DNA from: Actinospineispora acaciae DSM 45401
GTDB lineage: Bacteria > Actinomycetota > Actinomycetes > Mycobacteriales > Pseudonocardiaceae
Assembly: GCF_000620785.1 (NCBI RefSeq)
Contig: NZ_JIAI01000004.1
Coordinates: 372,001-436,000 of the forward strand
Direction: 5' to 3'
Length of the DNA stretch: 64,000 nt
This document shows positions 1 through 7,812 of the stretch, piece after piece (within the stretch, counting starts at the first letter, position 1; each line of letters opens with the position of its first letter). The notes beneath the pieces were generated by a model. The model was not told the origin of the DNA, did no database searches, and saw only the letters and a list, made by a program, of their open reading frames with translations. Made by a program: the position numbers and the translations under genes.

Positions 1-322
1 ACTGGGTGCGCAGGTCCAGCCGCCGGCCCCAGGTGCTCACCCGGTCCGCGAGGAAGAACATCATGACCACGCCGAGCAGCGAGTACAGCATCGAGTAGTA
101 CCCGATCACCCCGCCGGAGACCGCGAGCCCGGCGAACGAGATGAACCCGGTGCCCGCGATCCAGGTGTTCAGGAACGACATGGTCTGGAACCACGAGCCG
201 AACGACCGCCCGGCCGTCGCGTAGTCGACGAACGTGACGTCCGGGCGCCTGGTCAGCTGCAGCACCCCGACGACCAGCGCCATGAACAGCGCCACCGCCC
301 CGTAGCCGATCAAGATGTTCAT
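1..322 (-). CDS. Sodium:solute symporter family protein, N-terminal part (cut by window edge)
   Basis: About 107 N-terminal residues are visible. They begin MNILIGYGAVALFMALVVGV, a first membrane helix, followed by a FVDYATAGRSFGSW segment and a second helix with NTWIAGTGFISFAGLA. The xxDYATAGRSFG stretch before TM2 is characteristic of the SSS (sodium:solute symporter) family, which imports organic acids, sugars or amino acids with Na+. The start codon overlaps the stop codon of the upstream small membrane protein (ATGA), so the two are translationally coupled. The substrate cannot be told from this fragment. A divergent LacI regulator with two operators upstream suggests substrate-inducible expression. 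Confidence 0.85.
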   Translation of the reverse strand, partial: MNILIGYGAVALFMALVVGVLQLTRRPDVTFVDYATAGRSFGSWFQTMSFLNTWIAGTGFISFAGLAVSGGVIGYYSMLYSLLGVVMMFFLADRVSTWGRRLDLRTQ

Positions 323-546
323 TCTTGATCCATCCCGTCCGCCCGCTCCCGGCCGAGGAAGAACCACACCGACAGCACGACCAGCACACCGCCGCCCAGG
401 AAGTAGCCGAGGCTCCACGCCGGGCCGGCCTGGCTGCCCACCCACCAGTGCACCGGCGGCGAGAGCACCAACAGCAGGTCGAACACCAACACCGCCCAGA
501 CCAGCGGCCGGCGGCGGCCGGGGGTGCCACGAGGGGTGAGCGTCAT
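319..546 (-). CDS. Small two-helix membrane protein, DUF3311-like
   Basis: This 75-residue protein has a basic N-terminus (TPRGTPGRRRP), then two hydrophobic helices: residues ~15-31 (WAVLVFDLLLVLSPPVHWW) and ~45-66 (SLGYFLGGGVLVVLSVWFFL). Size, topology and the position directly upstream of a sodium:solute symporter gene match the DUF3311 family, whose members are routinely paired with SSS transporters. The pair overlaps by four bases. The role is probably accessory to the symporter; no catalytic residues are visible. The start ATG at 546 lies just inside the palindromic regulatory region shared with the LacI gene. Confidence 0.75.
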   Translation of the reverse strand: MTLTPRGTPGRRRPLVWAVLVFDLLLVLSPPVHWWVGSQAGPAWSLGYFLGGGVLVVLSVWFFLGRERADGMDQE

Positions 547-562
547 CGATCGTCCCCATTCC

Positions 563-580
563 TGCCGGAACGTTCCGGCA
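563..580. promoter_or_regulatory. LacI-type operator 1
   Basis: This is a perfect 18-bp palindrome, TGCCGGAACGTTCCGGCA, with a central AACGTT. The central CpG and full symmetry are typical of LacI-family operators. It lies between the divergent symporter operon and the LacI gene, 17 bp upstream of the minus-strand start. Confidence 0.75.
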
Positions 581-599
581 GCGGGAGACACTAGCCGGA

Positions 600-615
600 G
601 CCGGAACGTTCCGGC
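600..615. promoter_or_regulatory. LacI-type operator 2
   Basis: This is a second copy of the same palindrome (GCCGGAACGTTCCGGC, 16 bp perfect). It is centred 36 bp from the first copy, about 3.5 helical turns, and 33 bp before the LacI start. Two identical sites between divergent genes indicate autoregulation plus control of the symporter operon. Confidence 0.75.
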
Positions 616-648
616 AATGGTCGATCCGGTTGGGCTACTGTCGCCGGC

Positions 649-1647
649 GTGGGCACTCGGGCGGTCACCCTGCAGGACGTAGCCGACGCCGCCGGCTTCT
701 CGATCACCACCACGTCCGACGCGCTGTCCGGCGGCGGGCGCGTCTCGGCGGCCACCGTCGAGCGCATCGAGCACGTCGCCAGCCGGCTCGGCTACCTGCC
801 CAACGCCGCCGCCCGCCACCTGCGCAAGGCCCGCACCGGCTCGATCGGCGTCTACCTGCCGCCCCCGCTGGAGCTGACCCGCACGAACTACTACATGAAC
901 GTGGCCTTCGGGGCCGTCGAGCGAGCCGGCAAGGACGGCGTCGACGTGACGCTGCTGGCCGGCCACCACGTCCCCCGGCCGAGGGTGGACGGCATCGTGC
1001 TCGTCGACCCCGCCGCCGACGACCCGACGGCCGCCGCGCTCGCCCGCGCGGGCCTGCCCGTGGTCAGCGGCGAGCGCTACCCGGGCGCGCCGGCCCCGAC
1101 CGCCTCGGTCCGCACCGACCACGCCGCCGCCCTGACCGAGCTGCTCGAACACCTGCGCGAGGGCGGATCCCGACGCCCGGCGCTGCTGGCGGTGCGGGGC
1201 TCGTTCGACTGGGCGCGCACCATCCGCACCACCTACCTGCGCTGGTGCCGCTCGCTCGACCTGGAGCCCAGGATGCGGACCATGGCCGGCGACTCCAGCG
1301 TCTCCTCGGTGCCAGGGCACGCCCGCGCGCTGCTGCGCCACTTCCCCGAGGCGGACGCCCTGGTCCTGGCGCCGGACGGGTCGGCCGTCGCCGCGCTGGA
1401 GGCGGCCCGCGAGGCCGGGAGGCGGGTCGGCGGCGGTGGGGACCTCATGATCGCGGCCTGCGTGGACGGCCCGGTCCTGGAGCTGTGCGACCCGGCGGTG
1501 ACCGCGATCGACCTGCGCCCCAGGGAGTTCGGCCGGGCGTGCGCCGACGCCCTGCTCGGCCAGATCGACCGCGCCGACCCGGCCGAGGCCCGCATCCACG
1601 CCGTGGAGCTGCGCCGCCGCGCATCCACCCACCCGCTGAAACGGTGA
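649..1647 (+). CDS. LacI-family transcriptional regulator
   Basis: The protein is 332 residues and GTG-started, a normal length for the family. The N-terminal LacI helix-turn-helix is clear: residues ~6-25 are TLQDVADAAGFSITTTSDAL, followed by the hinge LGYLPNAAARHLRKARTGSIGV. The remainder is a periplasmic-binding-protein-like sensor domain ending with DLRPREFGRACADALL. It is divergent from the symporter operon, and two identical perfect palindromes lie between them. The parsimonious inference is a repressor of the symporter pair that is released by the transported substrate or a metabolite of it. The effector is unknown. Confidence 0.93.
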   Translation: MGTRAVTLQDVADAAGFSITTTSDALSGGGRVSAATVERIEHVASRLGYLPNAAARHLRKARTGSIGVYLPPPLELTRTNYYMNVAFGAVERAGKDGVDVTLLAGHHVPRPRVDGIVLVDPAADDPTAAALARAGLPVVSGERYPGAPAPTASVRTDHAAALTELLEHLREGGSRRPALLAVRGSFDWARTIRTTYLRWCRSLDLEPRMRTMAGDSSVSSVPGHARALLRHFPEADALVLAPDGSAVAALEAAREAGRRVGGGGDLMIAACVDGPVLELCDPAVTAIDLRPREFGRACADALLGQIDRADPAEARIHAVELRRRASTHPLKR

Positions 1648-1667
1648 CGTCCGTATCGTGGTCCGGC

Positions 1668-2036
1668 GTGGGCGTCGAAATCGATGAGTTCCTGGCGCTG
1701 GTGAACGCCCTGCCGGGCGTCGAGCACAAACAGTCGGCGAACTACACGTCGTACAGCGTGCACGGGAAGAAGTTCGGCTACCTCTGGCCGAGGACCCGGA
1801 CGGTGGGCCTGAAACAGACGCTGGCCGAACAGATCGCGCTGGTGTCCGAACGGCCCGAGGTCTTCGAGGTGCAGTTCACCGCGGGCGGGTTCGGCTGGGT
1901 CGTCACCTACCTGGAGAAGATCGACGCCGAGGAGCTCTCCGAGCTCGTCTTCGAGGCGTGGCGGCTGTCCGCCCCGGCCGCGCTGGCCGACACCCAGACG
2001 GTTCCTTCTTTGCCTTCACATCGACGTCAAGGTTGA
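1668..2036 (+). CDS. MmcQ/YjbR family protein
   Basis: This 122-residue protein resembles the MmcQ/YjbR (CyaY-like fold) family: it starts GVEIDEFLALVNALPGVEHK, has the KKFGYLWPRTRTVGLKQTL strand region and a C-terminal LVFEAWRLSAPAAL helix. The GTG at 1668 places the family's usual 'EEF..L...LPG' motif at the N-terminus; an upstream in-frame GTG at 1644 would add eight residues without homology. Members are often called DNA-binding on structural grounds, but the biochemical role is unsettled. It follows the LacI gene by 20 bp and may be cotranscribed. Confidence 0.8.
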   Translation: MGVEIDEFLALVNALPGVEHKQSANYTSYSVHGKKFGYLWPRTRTVGLKQTLAEQIALVSERPEVFEVQFTAGGFGWVVTYLEKIDAEELSELVFEAWRLSAPAALADTQTVPSLPSHRRQG

Positions 2037-2046
2037 TGATGTCGTC

Positions 2047-2469
2047 ATGACATTCGACCCGCGCGCGCTGCTCGCCCAGAGCCGCCTCGGCGTCCTGGCC
2101 ACCCTCAAGTCGGACGGCCGCCCGCAGCTCTCCCCCGTCCAGCCGTTCTTCGACCCGAAGTCCGGCGTCATCCACGTGTCGATGACCGAGGGCAGGGCCA
2201 AGACCGCGAACCTGCGCCGCGACCCGAGGGCCACCCTGGAGGTCACCAGCCCCGACGGCGGTTCCTGGGCCACCGCCGAGGGCACCGCCACACTCACCGG
2301 CCCCGGCACCGACCCGAACGGCCCCGAGGTCCAGGCGCTGGTGGACTACTACCGCGCCGCCGCCGGCGAGCACCCGGACTGGGACGAGTACCGCTCGGTG
2401 ATGGTCGCCGACCGCAGGATCCTCATGACCATGACGGTCGACCACGTCTACGGCCAGAGCATCCGCTGA
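2047..2469 (+). CDS. PPOX-class F420-dependent oxidoreductase-like protein
   Basis: At 140 residues it is the typical size of actinobacterial split-barrel flavin/F420-binding proteins. Family features visible are LLAQSRLGVLATLKSDGRPQ at the N-terminus, the SPVQPFFDP strand, TANLRRDPRATLEVTSPDG in the middle and the HPDWDEYRSVMVADRRILM C-terminal segment. Relatives use coenzyme F420 (or FMN) to reduce small substrates. It lies 10 bp after the MmcQ/YjbR gene, so the two probably share a transcript. The physiological substrate is unknown. Confidence 0.88.
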   Translation: MTFDPRALLAQSRLGVLATLKSDGRPQLSPVQPFFDPKSGVIHVSMTEGRAKTANLRRDPRATLEVTSPDGGSWATAEGTATLTGPGTDPNGPEVQALVDYYRAAAGEHPDWDEYRSVMVADRRILMTMTVDHVYGQSIR

Positions 2470-2472
2470 CGG

Positions 2473-3318
2473 TCATCCGGCGACGACGGCGGCCACCCCG
2501 CAGATGCAGATCAAGGCGCCGCCCTGCTGCACGCGCTGGAGCCTTTCGCGCAGGAAGAGGCGGCCGAGGGCGATGGTCATCAACGGGTGCAGCGAGCTGA
2601 GCGCCGCGACCACGCCGAGCGTGCCGTGTGTCGAGGCGACCGCGTAGGACGAGTCGGCGCCGATGATGAGCATTCCGAGCAGCACCAACACGGCGAGGTC
2701 GGCGGGCCGCGCGCTCAGCCGCGGCCTGGCGAGGCAGGCCACGGCGACGAGGAGCGCCACGGAGGTGAGCCGGGCGACCCAGAGCGTCCCGAGCACGTCC
2801 ACATCGCTCGCGGCGTTGACCGCCACGTAGAAGCCCCCGAACCCGAGGGCCGCCGCGAGCCCGTACCCGGCGCTGGCGCCCAGCCGCGCCCGCCGTTCGG
2901 AGCCGTCCGTGCGCCGCTCGAACGCGGTGAGCACGATGCCCACGATGGCCAGCGCGATGCCGACGTACTGGACGGGCGTGGGCGGCTCCCCGCGCAGCGC
3001 GCCCACCACGACCGGCACCACCGGCGCGGCCGCCGCGATCGGCGCGACCACACCCATGGTGCCGACCGCGAGACCCCGGTAGAGCGCCGCGATGCCACAG
3101 ATCTCGAAGGCCCCGGCCAGCGCGGCGGCGACCAGCGCCGCACCGCCCAACCGCCAGTCGCCGACGGTCATGACCAGCACGGTCAGCATGGCCAGCGCCG
3201 CCGCCTGGGACACCAACAGCACGGTGAGACCGGCCAGCGCGCGGCTCTTCACGCCGCCGAGGAAGTCCGAGACGCCGTACGCCACGCTGGCCAGCAACGC
3301 CAGCGACACCGCAACCAC
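2473..3318 (-). CDS. EamA/DMT-superfamily transporter
   Basis: The 281-residue protein has about ten hydrophobic helices in two EamA repeats. The first repeat begins VAVSLALLASVAYGVSDFLGG and the second begins GASAGYGLAAALGFGGFYVA. Both have the Gly/Ala-rich helices of drug/metabolite transporters, and the second contains the typical SLHPLMTIALGRLFLRERL signature. The GTG start is preceded by GGGAGG at good spacing. It is convergent with the PPOX gene (3-bp gap). It probably exports a small metabolite; the substrate cannot be inferred. Confidence 0.88.
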   Translation of the reverse strand: MVAVSLALLASVAYGVSDFLGGVKSRALAGLTVLLVSQAAALAMLTVLVMTVGDWRLGGAALVAAALAGAFEICGIAALYRGLAVGTMGVVAPIAAAAPVVPVVVGALRGEPPTPVQYVGIALAIVGIVLTAFERRTDGSERRARLGASAGYGLAAALGFGGFYVAVNAASDVDVLGTLWVARLTSVALLVAVACLARPRLSARPADLAVLVLLGMLIIGADSSYAVASTHGTLGVVAALSSLHPLMTIALGRLFLRERLQRVQQGGALICICGVAAVVAG

Positions 3319-3392
3319 ATGCGCCTCCCGTGCCCGACGCTACGTGAGCCAGCCGGCGCGCGGCGAGCACTTTCGCTCGCGGGACCCGGCCC

Positions 3393-4574
3393 TCAGGCCC
3401 ACCGGCACAGCAGCGCGCCCAGCCCGGCCGCGCCCGCGGCGAGCAGGAACCCGGTGACGAACCCGCCGGCCCCCGGCAGCTGCACCGCGAGCACCGCCAA
3501 CTGGCTGCCGGCCGCGCCGCCGAGCACCCGGGCCACGGTGTTGGCGCCGTTCGCGCTGCCGCTGTGCGCGGCCGGGCTGGCGTGGTTGACCAGCCGGGGC
3601 AGCCCGGCCATGGCCAGCCCGTAGCCCACGCTGCAGGCCAGGTACCCGAGCACCACCTGCCACGCCCGGCCGTGCCCGAGGGCCAGCGCCACCCCGGACC
3701 CGCCGGCCAGCAGCAGCCCGAGCGCCAGCGGCGCGGTCAGCCGGTACCGCCTGGCCAGTGGCTCGGCCGCCCAGCTCGCCGGGATCGTGACCAGCGTGCC
3801 CGGCAGCAGGATCAGCGCCGCGCCGGTCACCGTGGTCCCGAACCCGCCCGCCGACGCGGGCAGCTGCGCCAGCCTGGGCACCAGCACGTAGCAGAGGAAC
3901 TGGTTCACCCCGAGCAGCAGCGCGCCGGCGTGCGCGACCACCAGCGGCCTGGACAGCAGCCCACCCGCGGGGATAGACGGCCCCCTGGGTCGGTCCGTCG
4001 GTACGAACAGCACGGTGAGCAGGAGCGCGAGCGCCACCAGCGCGCTGCCCAGCACGAAGATCCACCGCCAGGACAGCAGGTCCGCGAGCAGGCCACCGAC
4101 GAGCAGCCCGGCGCCCGCCGACCCGGTGACCAGCCCGGCGGTCAGCGCCAGCCCGAACGGCACCCGCCCCGCCGGCAGCGTCGCCCTGACCAGCACGAAC
4201 GACAACGGCACCAGCGCGAGCCCGATCCCCTGCACGGCCCGGAACCCGATCAGCACCTCGATGCCGGGGGCCAGCCCGGCGCCCACCGTGCCGACCAGGT
4301 ACACCGCCAGGCTGGCCAGCAGCACCCGCCGCGCCCCGCACCGGTCGGCCAGCCGGCTCACCAGCGGGGTGAGCACCACGCTGGCCAGCAGCGGCGCGGT
4401 GAGCACCGCCCACGAGGCCGGCCCGACCCCCGTGCGCAACGCGCGCTGCAACACCCCCACGGTCGGCACCAGCATGGTCTGCAACAGCCCGTAGGAGAGC
4501 ACCACGACCCCCAGCGCGGTGAGCACCGGCCCGGACCGAGCTACGATGCGAACATCGTTCGCAGAGCTAGACAT
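3393..4574 (-). CDS. MFS drug-efflux type transporter under TetR control
   Basis: This is a 393-residue MFS protein of about 12 helices. It has the loop 2-3 motif A (SRLADRCGARRVLLASL) and the motif C-like helix 5 (LALTAGLVTGSAGAGLLVGG) of drug:H+ antiporters. The start at 4574 (MSSSANDVRIVARSG) is chosen because a longer in-frame extension would run through the divergent TetR gene. Codons 4-9 coincide with one of two TGCGAAC palindromes that also flank the TetR start, so the TetR regulator very probably represses this pump. Confidence 0.88.
   Translation of the reverse strand: MSSSANDVRIVARSGPVLTALGVVVLSYGLLQTMLVPTVGVLQRALRTGVGPASWAVLTAPLLASVVLTPLVSRLADRCGARRVLLASLAVYLVGTVGAGLAPGIEVLIGFRAVQGIGLALVPLSFVLVRATLPAGRVPFGLALTAGLVTGSAGAGLLVGGLLADLLSWRWIFVLGSALVALALLLTVLFVPTDRPRGPSIPAGGLLSRPLVVAHAGALLLGVNQFLCYVLVPRLAQLPASAGGFGTTVTGAALILLPGTLVTIPASWAAEPLARRYRLTAPLALGLLLAGGSGVALALGHGRAWQVVLGYLACSVGYGLAMAGLPRLVNHASPAAHSGSANGANTVARVLGGAAGSQLAVLAVQLPGAGGFVTGFLLAAGAAGLGALLCRWA
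4547..4563. promoter_or_regulatory. TetR-type operator inside the pump's first codons
   Basis: This is a TGCGAAC-N3-GTTCGCA inverted repeat, 7-3-7, overlapping codons 4-9 of the minus-strand MFS gene. It has the same half-sites as the palindrome at 4594-4610, with 47 bp between the starts of the two sites. Confidence 0.7.
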
Positions 4575-4593
4575 GAAGGGCAGGCTAACCAAC

Positions 4594-4610
4594 TGCGAAC
4601 GCCGTTCGCA
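4594..4610. promoter_or_regulatory. TetR-type operator before the regulator
   Basis: This is a perfect 8-1-8 palindrome with arms TGCGAACG and CGTTCGCA. It ends where the AAGGAG ribosome binding site of the TetR gene begins. With 4547-4563 it makes a two-site divergent operator region. Confidence 0.75.
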
Positions 4611-4622
4611 AGGAGTATGGCC

Positions 4623-5222
4623 ATGGTGACAACCCGACGCCCCCGCCCCCACGGCGCGCTCAACCGAGGCGCGATCCTGGCCGTCGCCCGCCGGATCGCC
4701 GACGCGGAGGGCCTCGGCGAGCTGACCCTGCGCCGGGTGGCCGCCGAGCTGGACACCGGCCAGGCCTCGCTGTACCGACACATCGCCGACCGCGCCGAGC
4801 TGCTGGCGCTGCTGGTCGACGACCTGGCCGCCGGCTACCCCCTGATCGAGCAGGGCCACTCACCGACCGAGACGGTCACCGCGCAGTGGATGGCCATCTA
4901 CGACTACCTGGCCGCCCACCCCTGGGGCGCCCAGGTGATCGCCGGCGGCGCCCACCACACCGCGGCCGCCACCCCCATCCGCGACCGCTGCCTGTCCCAA
5001 CTCCGCGCCGCCGGAATGACCGCCCAGACCGCCACCCGCACCTACCGAGCCCTCTGGCCACTAGTGATCGGCCACCTGCTCAACAAGCACACCTTCAGCC
5101 CCACCCACGACCCCGCCGGCGCCCTCACCCCCGCCGAGTTCGAATGGGCCGTGCGCAACCTGCTCGCCGGCGCGCTCAAGCCCGCCCAAACCGCCCGCGA
5201 GTCGGGGCTCTCAGCACACTGA
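4623..5222 (+). CDS. TetR/AcrR-family regulator
   Basis: This is a 199-residue regulator. The TetR helix-turn-helix lies at residues ~15-60, including LTLRRVAAELDTGQASLYRH. The C-terminal ligand domain (ALWPLVIGHLLNKHTF, FEWAVRNLLAGAL) resembles TetR_C families that sense antibiotics. ATG 4623 is preferred over ATG 4617 because AAGGAG ends only one base before 4617 but seven bases before 4623. It is divergent from the MFS pump with shared operators. The last codons (RESGLSAH-stop) are encoded by the first unit of a dispersed GAGTCG repeat, which suggests the repeat invaded or fixed the 3' end. Confidence 0.92.
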   Translation: MVTTRRPRPHGALNRGAILAVARRIADAEGLGELTLRRVAAELDTGQASLYRHIADRAELLALLVDDLAAGYPLIEQGHSPTETVTAQWMAIYDYLAAHPWGAQVIAGGAHHTAAATPIRDRCLSQLRAAGMTAQTATRTYRALWPLVIGHLLNKHTFSPTHDPAGALTPAEFEWAVRNLLAGALKPAQTARESGLSAH

Positions 5223-5240
5223 GTCGGGCGTTTCGGCACA
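5197..5240. repeat. Two-unit GAGTCG dispersed repeat at the tetR 3' end
   Basis: Two tandem 22-nt units are present: GCGAGTCGGGGCTCTCAGCA + CA at 5197-5218 and CTGAGTCGGGCGTTTCGGCA + CA at 5219-5240. The same unit occurs at 34741-34784, inverted at 34841-34884, and a related form occurs at 44735-44778. Unit 1 encodes the TetR C-terminus and the unit junction carries its TGA stop. Confidence 0.7.
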
Positions 5241-5266
5241 CGTCGGGGCGAGCGGCCGCGGACAGG

Positions 5267-5297
5267 TTGACCTTGACGCTAGCGTCCGGGTTTTAGC
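5267..5297 (+). promoter_or_regulatory. MerR-type promoter and operator of the second MFS pump
   Basis: A -35 box TTGACC (5267-5272) and a weak -10 box TTTAGC (5292-5297) are separated by 19 bp. The spacer is filled by a dyad at 5270-5291 with outer arms ACC/GGT and a central perfect GACGCTAGCGTC. An overlong spacer carrying the operator is the hallmark of promoters activated by DNA distortion by MerR-family proteins. The predicted transcription start falls at or just before the ATG at 5306, so the message would be leaderless. Confidence 0.7.
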
Positions 5298-5305
5298 GTC
5301 CGCAC

Positions 5306-6517
5306 ATGGTTGATGTTGACGAACGGCCCGGACGGCTCGCCGCCGGGGCCGGGCTGCTGTGCCTGGCCCTGGTCGCCTTCGTGGTGGGCACCGACGACTT
5401 CGTGGTCGCCGGTGTGCTGCCGGGCCTGGCCGGCGGGTTCGCGGTGTCCGAGGCGGTTGCGGCGCAGTTGGTGTCGGTGTTCTCGGTGGTGTACGCGGTG
5501 GCGGCGCCGGTGCTGGCGGTGGCGACGGCCCGGCTGCCCCGGCGCGCGGTGCTGGGCGTGGGGTTGGCGGTGTTCGCGCTGGCCAACGCGGGGGCGGTGG
5601 TCGCTTCATCGTTCGGCGTCCTGATGGCGATGCGGGTGCTCGCGGCGCTGGCCGGTGCCTCGGTCACGCCGGTGGCGTTCGCGGTCGCCGCCGGCATGGC
5701 ACCACCCGGGCGCGAGGGTCGCTACATCGGCACGGTGGCGGGCGGGTTGACCCTGGCGTTGGTGGCCGGCGTGCCGGCCGGCACCTGGCTGAGCGGCATG
5801 TGGGGGTGGCGCGCGACCTTCGGCTTCGTCGCCGTGCTTGCCGGCGTCGCGGCCCTGGTGGTGCCCGCGCTGCTTCCCAGGTTGCCCGGCGGGCCCCGGC
5901 TGCGGATGCGCAGGCGGCTGGCGCTGCTGACCAGGCCACCGATCGTGGCCGCCGTGCTCGGCACCGTCGTCGGGGCCAGCTACGGGCTGATGAGCTACAC
6001 CTACATCGCGCCCATCGCGCGGGAGCTGTCCGGGGCCGACGTCGACGGTCTCGCGGTGTTGATCCTGGTGGTGGGGGCGGTGGGCGCCGCCGGGACGGTG
6101 GTCGGCGGGCGGCTCACCGACCGGCTCGGCGCGGACCGCGCGCTGGTCGGGAGCTGCGCGGTGCAGGTGGTCGCCACCGGCGGGCTGGCGGCGCTCGGGC
6201 TGGCCGGTCCGGGCGGGGTGCCGCTGGCCGCGGTGGCCGCCGTGTTCGCCGGCTGGGGCCTGGCCGGGTGGGCGTTCAACCCGCCGATGAACGCGCGGCT
6301 GCTCGCGCTGTCCGGCCCGGCCGGCACCGAGGCGGTGGCGTTGAACAGCAGCGCGCTCTATCTCGGCATCGCCATGGGCGGCGGGCTCGGTGGCGTGGCA
6401 TTCTCGGGGTACGGGGTCTCCGGCGTCACCGTGACGGCGACGGCCCTCGGGCTGGTCACCGTCGTGCTGCTGGCGGCGTCGGTGGCGCGCTACCCGACAC
6501 GGCGGGCCGGCGGATAG
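5306..6517 (+). CDS. MFS transporter, arabinose-efflux/drug-efflux type
   Basis: This is a 403-residue, about 12-helix MFS protein of the AraJ/DHA1-like kind. Visible are VVAGVLPGLAGGFAVSEAVA in helix 1-2, motif A-like ATARLPRRAVLGVGLAVFAL and the helix 5 region GGLTLALVAGVPAGTWLSG. There is no ribosome binding site immediately upstream, and a MerR-type promoter ends 8 bp before the ATG, consistent with leaderless translation. The MerR regulator gene follows 12 bp downstream, forming a self-contained inducible efflux unit. Confidence 0.9.
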   Translation: MVDVDERPGRLAAGAGLLCLALVAFVVGTDDFVVAGVLPGLAGGFAVSEAVAAQLVSVFSVVYAVAAPVLAVATARLPRRAVLGVGLAVFALANAGAVVASSFGVLMAMRVLAALAGASVTPVAFAVAAGMAPPGREGRYIGTVAGGLTLALVAGVPAGTWLSGMWGWRATFGFVAVLAGVAALVVPALLPRLPGGPRLRMRRRLALLTRPPIVAAVLGTVVGASYGLMSYTYIAPIARELSGADVDGLAVLILVVGAVGAAGTVVGGRLTDRLGADRALVGSCAVQVVATGGLAALGLAGPGGVPLAAVAAVFAGWGLAGWAFNPPMNARLLALSGPAGTEAVALNSSALYLGIAMGGGLGGVAFSGYGVSGVTVTATALGLVTVVLLAASVARYPTRRAGG

Positions 6518-6529
6518 GGGAGGTCGGTC

Positions 6530-6886
6530 GTGCGCATTGGCGAGCTGGCGCGGCGGGCCGGCGTGACGACCAGGGCGGTGCGCTACTACGAGCAGCTCGG
6601 CCTGGTCAGCTCGAACCGGCTGCACAACGGCTACCGGGACTACGAGGACGCCGCCGTGCTGCGGGTGCGCAACATCAACCGGCTGCTGGGCACCGGCCTG
6701 AGCTCGCACGAGGTGCGCGAGCTGCGGGCCTGCCTGGACGCCGACCTGGACGGCGAACCGGCCTGCGCGGGCCTGGTCGAGCTCTACCAGCGGCGGCTGG
6801 ACGGCCTGCAGGCGCGGATGGACACGCTGCGGGAGCACAGCGACGGCCTGCGCGCGCAGATCGAGCGGCTGCGCAGCGACAGCTAG
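6530..6886 (+). CDS. MerR-family regulator
   Basis: This is a 118-residue regulator starting with GTG. The N-terminal winged helix is canonical (MRIGELARRAGVTTRAVRYY, then EQLGLV and NGYRDYEDAAVLRV). A C-terminal coiled dimerisation helix follows (LVELYQRRLDGLQARMDTLREH). It has no long effector domain and lacks the cysteine pattern of metal sensors; the two Cys in ACLDADLDGEPAC are not in a known metal-site arrangement. It is cotranscribed with the MFS pump and probably acts at the dyad at 5270-5291. Confidence 0.92.
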   Translation: MRIGELARRAGVTTRAVRYYEQLGLVSSNRLHNGYRDYEDAAVLRVRNINRLLGTGLSSHEVRELRACLDADLDGEPACAGLVELYQRRLDGLQARMDTLREHSDGLRAQIERLRSDS

Positions 6887-6894
6887 CGCCCAGG

Positions 6895-7767
6895 TCAGGG
6901 AGCTGGAGACACCGAGGCCGGGAAGCACACCTCGCCGGCCGGGTGCACGCTCGGGTCCACGTAACCGACCGGGCGGGGCCTCGGCCGGGGGTACGGATCC
7001 GCGCTGGAGGTGGCGAAGGTGGCACACAGCTCGAAGGTGCGCGGGCCGGTGACGGCATAGCGCACGCCGGTGGTGTCCAGGCCGAGGCCGTCGAGGCTCG
7101 GCGGCGGCGCGCCGGTGGTCCGCGCGTGGTTCTCGACGCCGGCGGCGAGCGTGCGGATCCGGTCCTCGGTCGCGGCGTCCGCGCGGATCGACACGGCCAG
7201 CAGCGACTGCCCGACGACCGCCACCACGCAGCCGGCGGCGAGCAGGCCGGTCACCAGCGCGGTGCGCCGGAACCCGGTCGGCCTCGGCGCCGCTCGCCAG
7301 TACCAGAACACGGCCCCGGCCAGGCCGACGGTGATCGCGGTGTGCGTGAGGTTGCCCAGGTGGTTGCCGATGTTGCTGCCCAGGCCCGGTTCGCCGGAGC
7401 CGGCGTTGAGCACGCTGTAGACGTAACGGACCAGCCGGGACACCGCCCACAGAAACGCCACCACCAGCGTCACCTGCACCGCCAGCCTGCTGCCCCGGTC
7501 CAGCTCACCGGCCTCGCCGGCCTCAGCGGTCTCCGCGGCCTCCGCGCGGCGCAGCCAGAAGAACAGCCCCACGAAGATCGGCAGCGCGACGACCAGGGTG
7601 GACGCGGCCCAGGTGACCAGGCCGTCGGTGCCCCTGGTGTAGCCGAAGGCGATGTCCACCAGGTTGTGCAGCACGGCCCCCAGCGCGGTGACGGTGATGC
7701 CCATCGAGAGCAGCGTCAGTACGTATCCGAACGCCCGGGTGGTCGGGCGGATCGAGTCGGTGGACAT
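6895..7767 (-). CDS. Integral membrane protein, DUF5671-like
   Basis: This 290-residue protein has about five hydrophobic helices (near residues 13-35, 49-70, 90-113, 128-150, 164-190) and a soluble C-terminal tail of about 95 residues. The tail begins DAATEDRIRTLAAGVENHAR and contains YAVTGPRTFELCATFATSS and a second Cys at VCFPASV. The ELCATF tail after paired helices resembles DUF5671 proteins, but this assignment is from memory of the pattern. The function is unknown. It is convergent with the MerR gene with an 8-bp gap. Confidence 0.7.
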   Translation of the reverse strand: MSTDSIRPTTRAFGYVLTLLSMGITVTALGAVLHNLVDIAFGYTRGTDGLVTWAASTLVVALPIFVGLFFWLRRAEAAETAEAGEAGELDRGSRLAVQVTLVVAFLWAVSRLVRYVYSVLNAGSGEPGLGSNIGNHLGNLTHTAITVGLAGAVFWYWRAAPRPTGFRRTALVTGLLAAGCVVAVVGQSLLAVSIRADAATEDRIRTLAAGVENHARTTGAPPPSLDGLGLDTTGVRYAVTGPRTFELCATFATSSADPYPRPRPRPVGYVDPSVHPAGEVCFPASVSPAP

Positions 7768-7812
7768 GCCCGCCAGTCTGTGCCCGACCCCCGGCCCGAC
7801 GGATCCGTAGAA

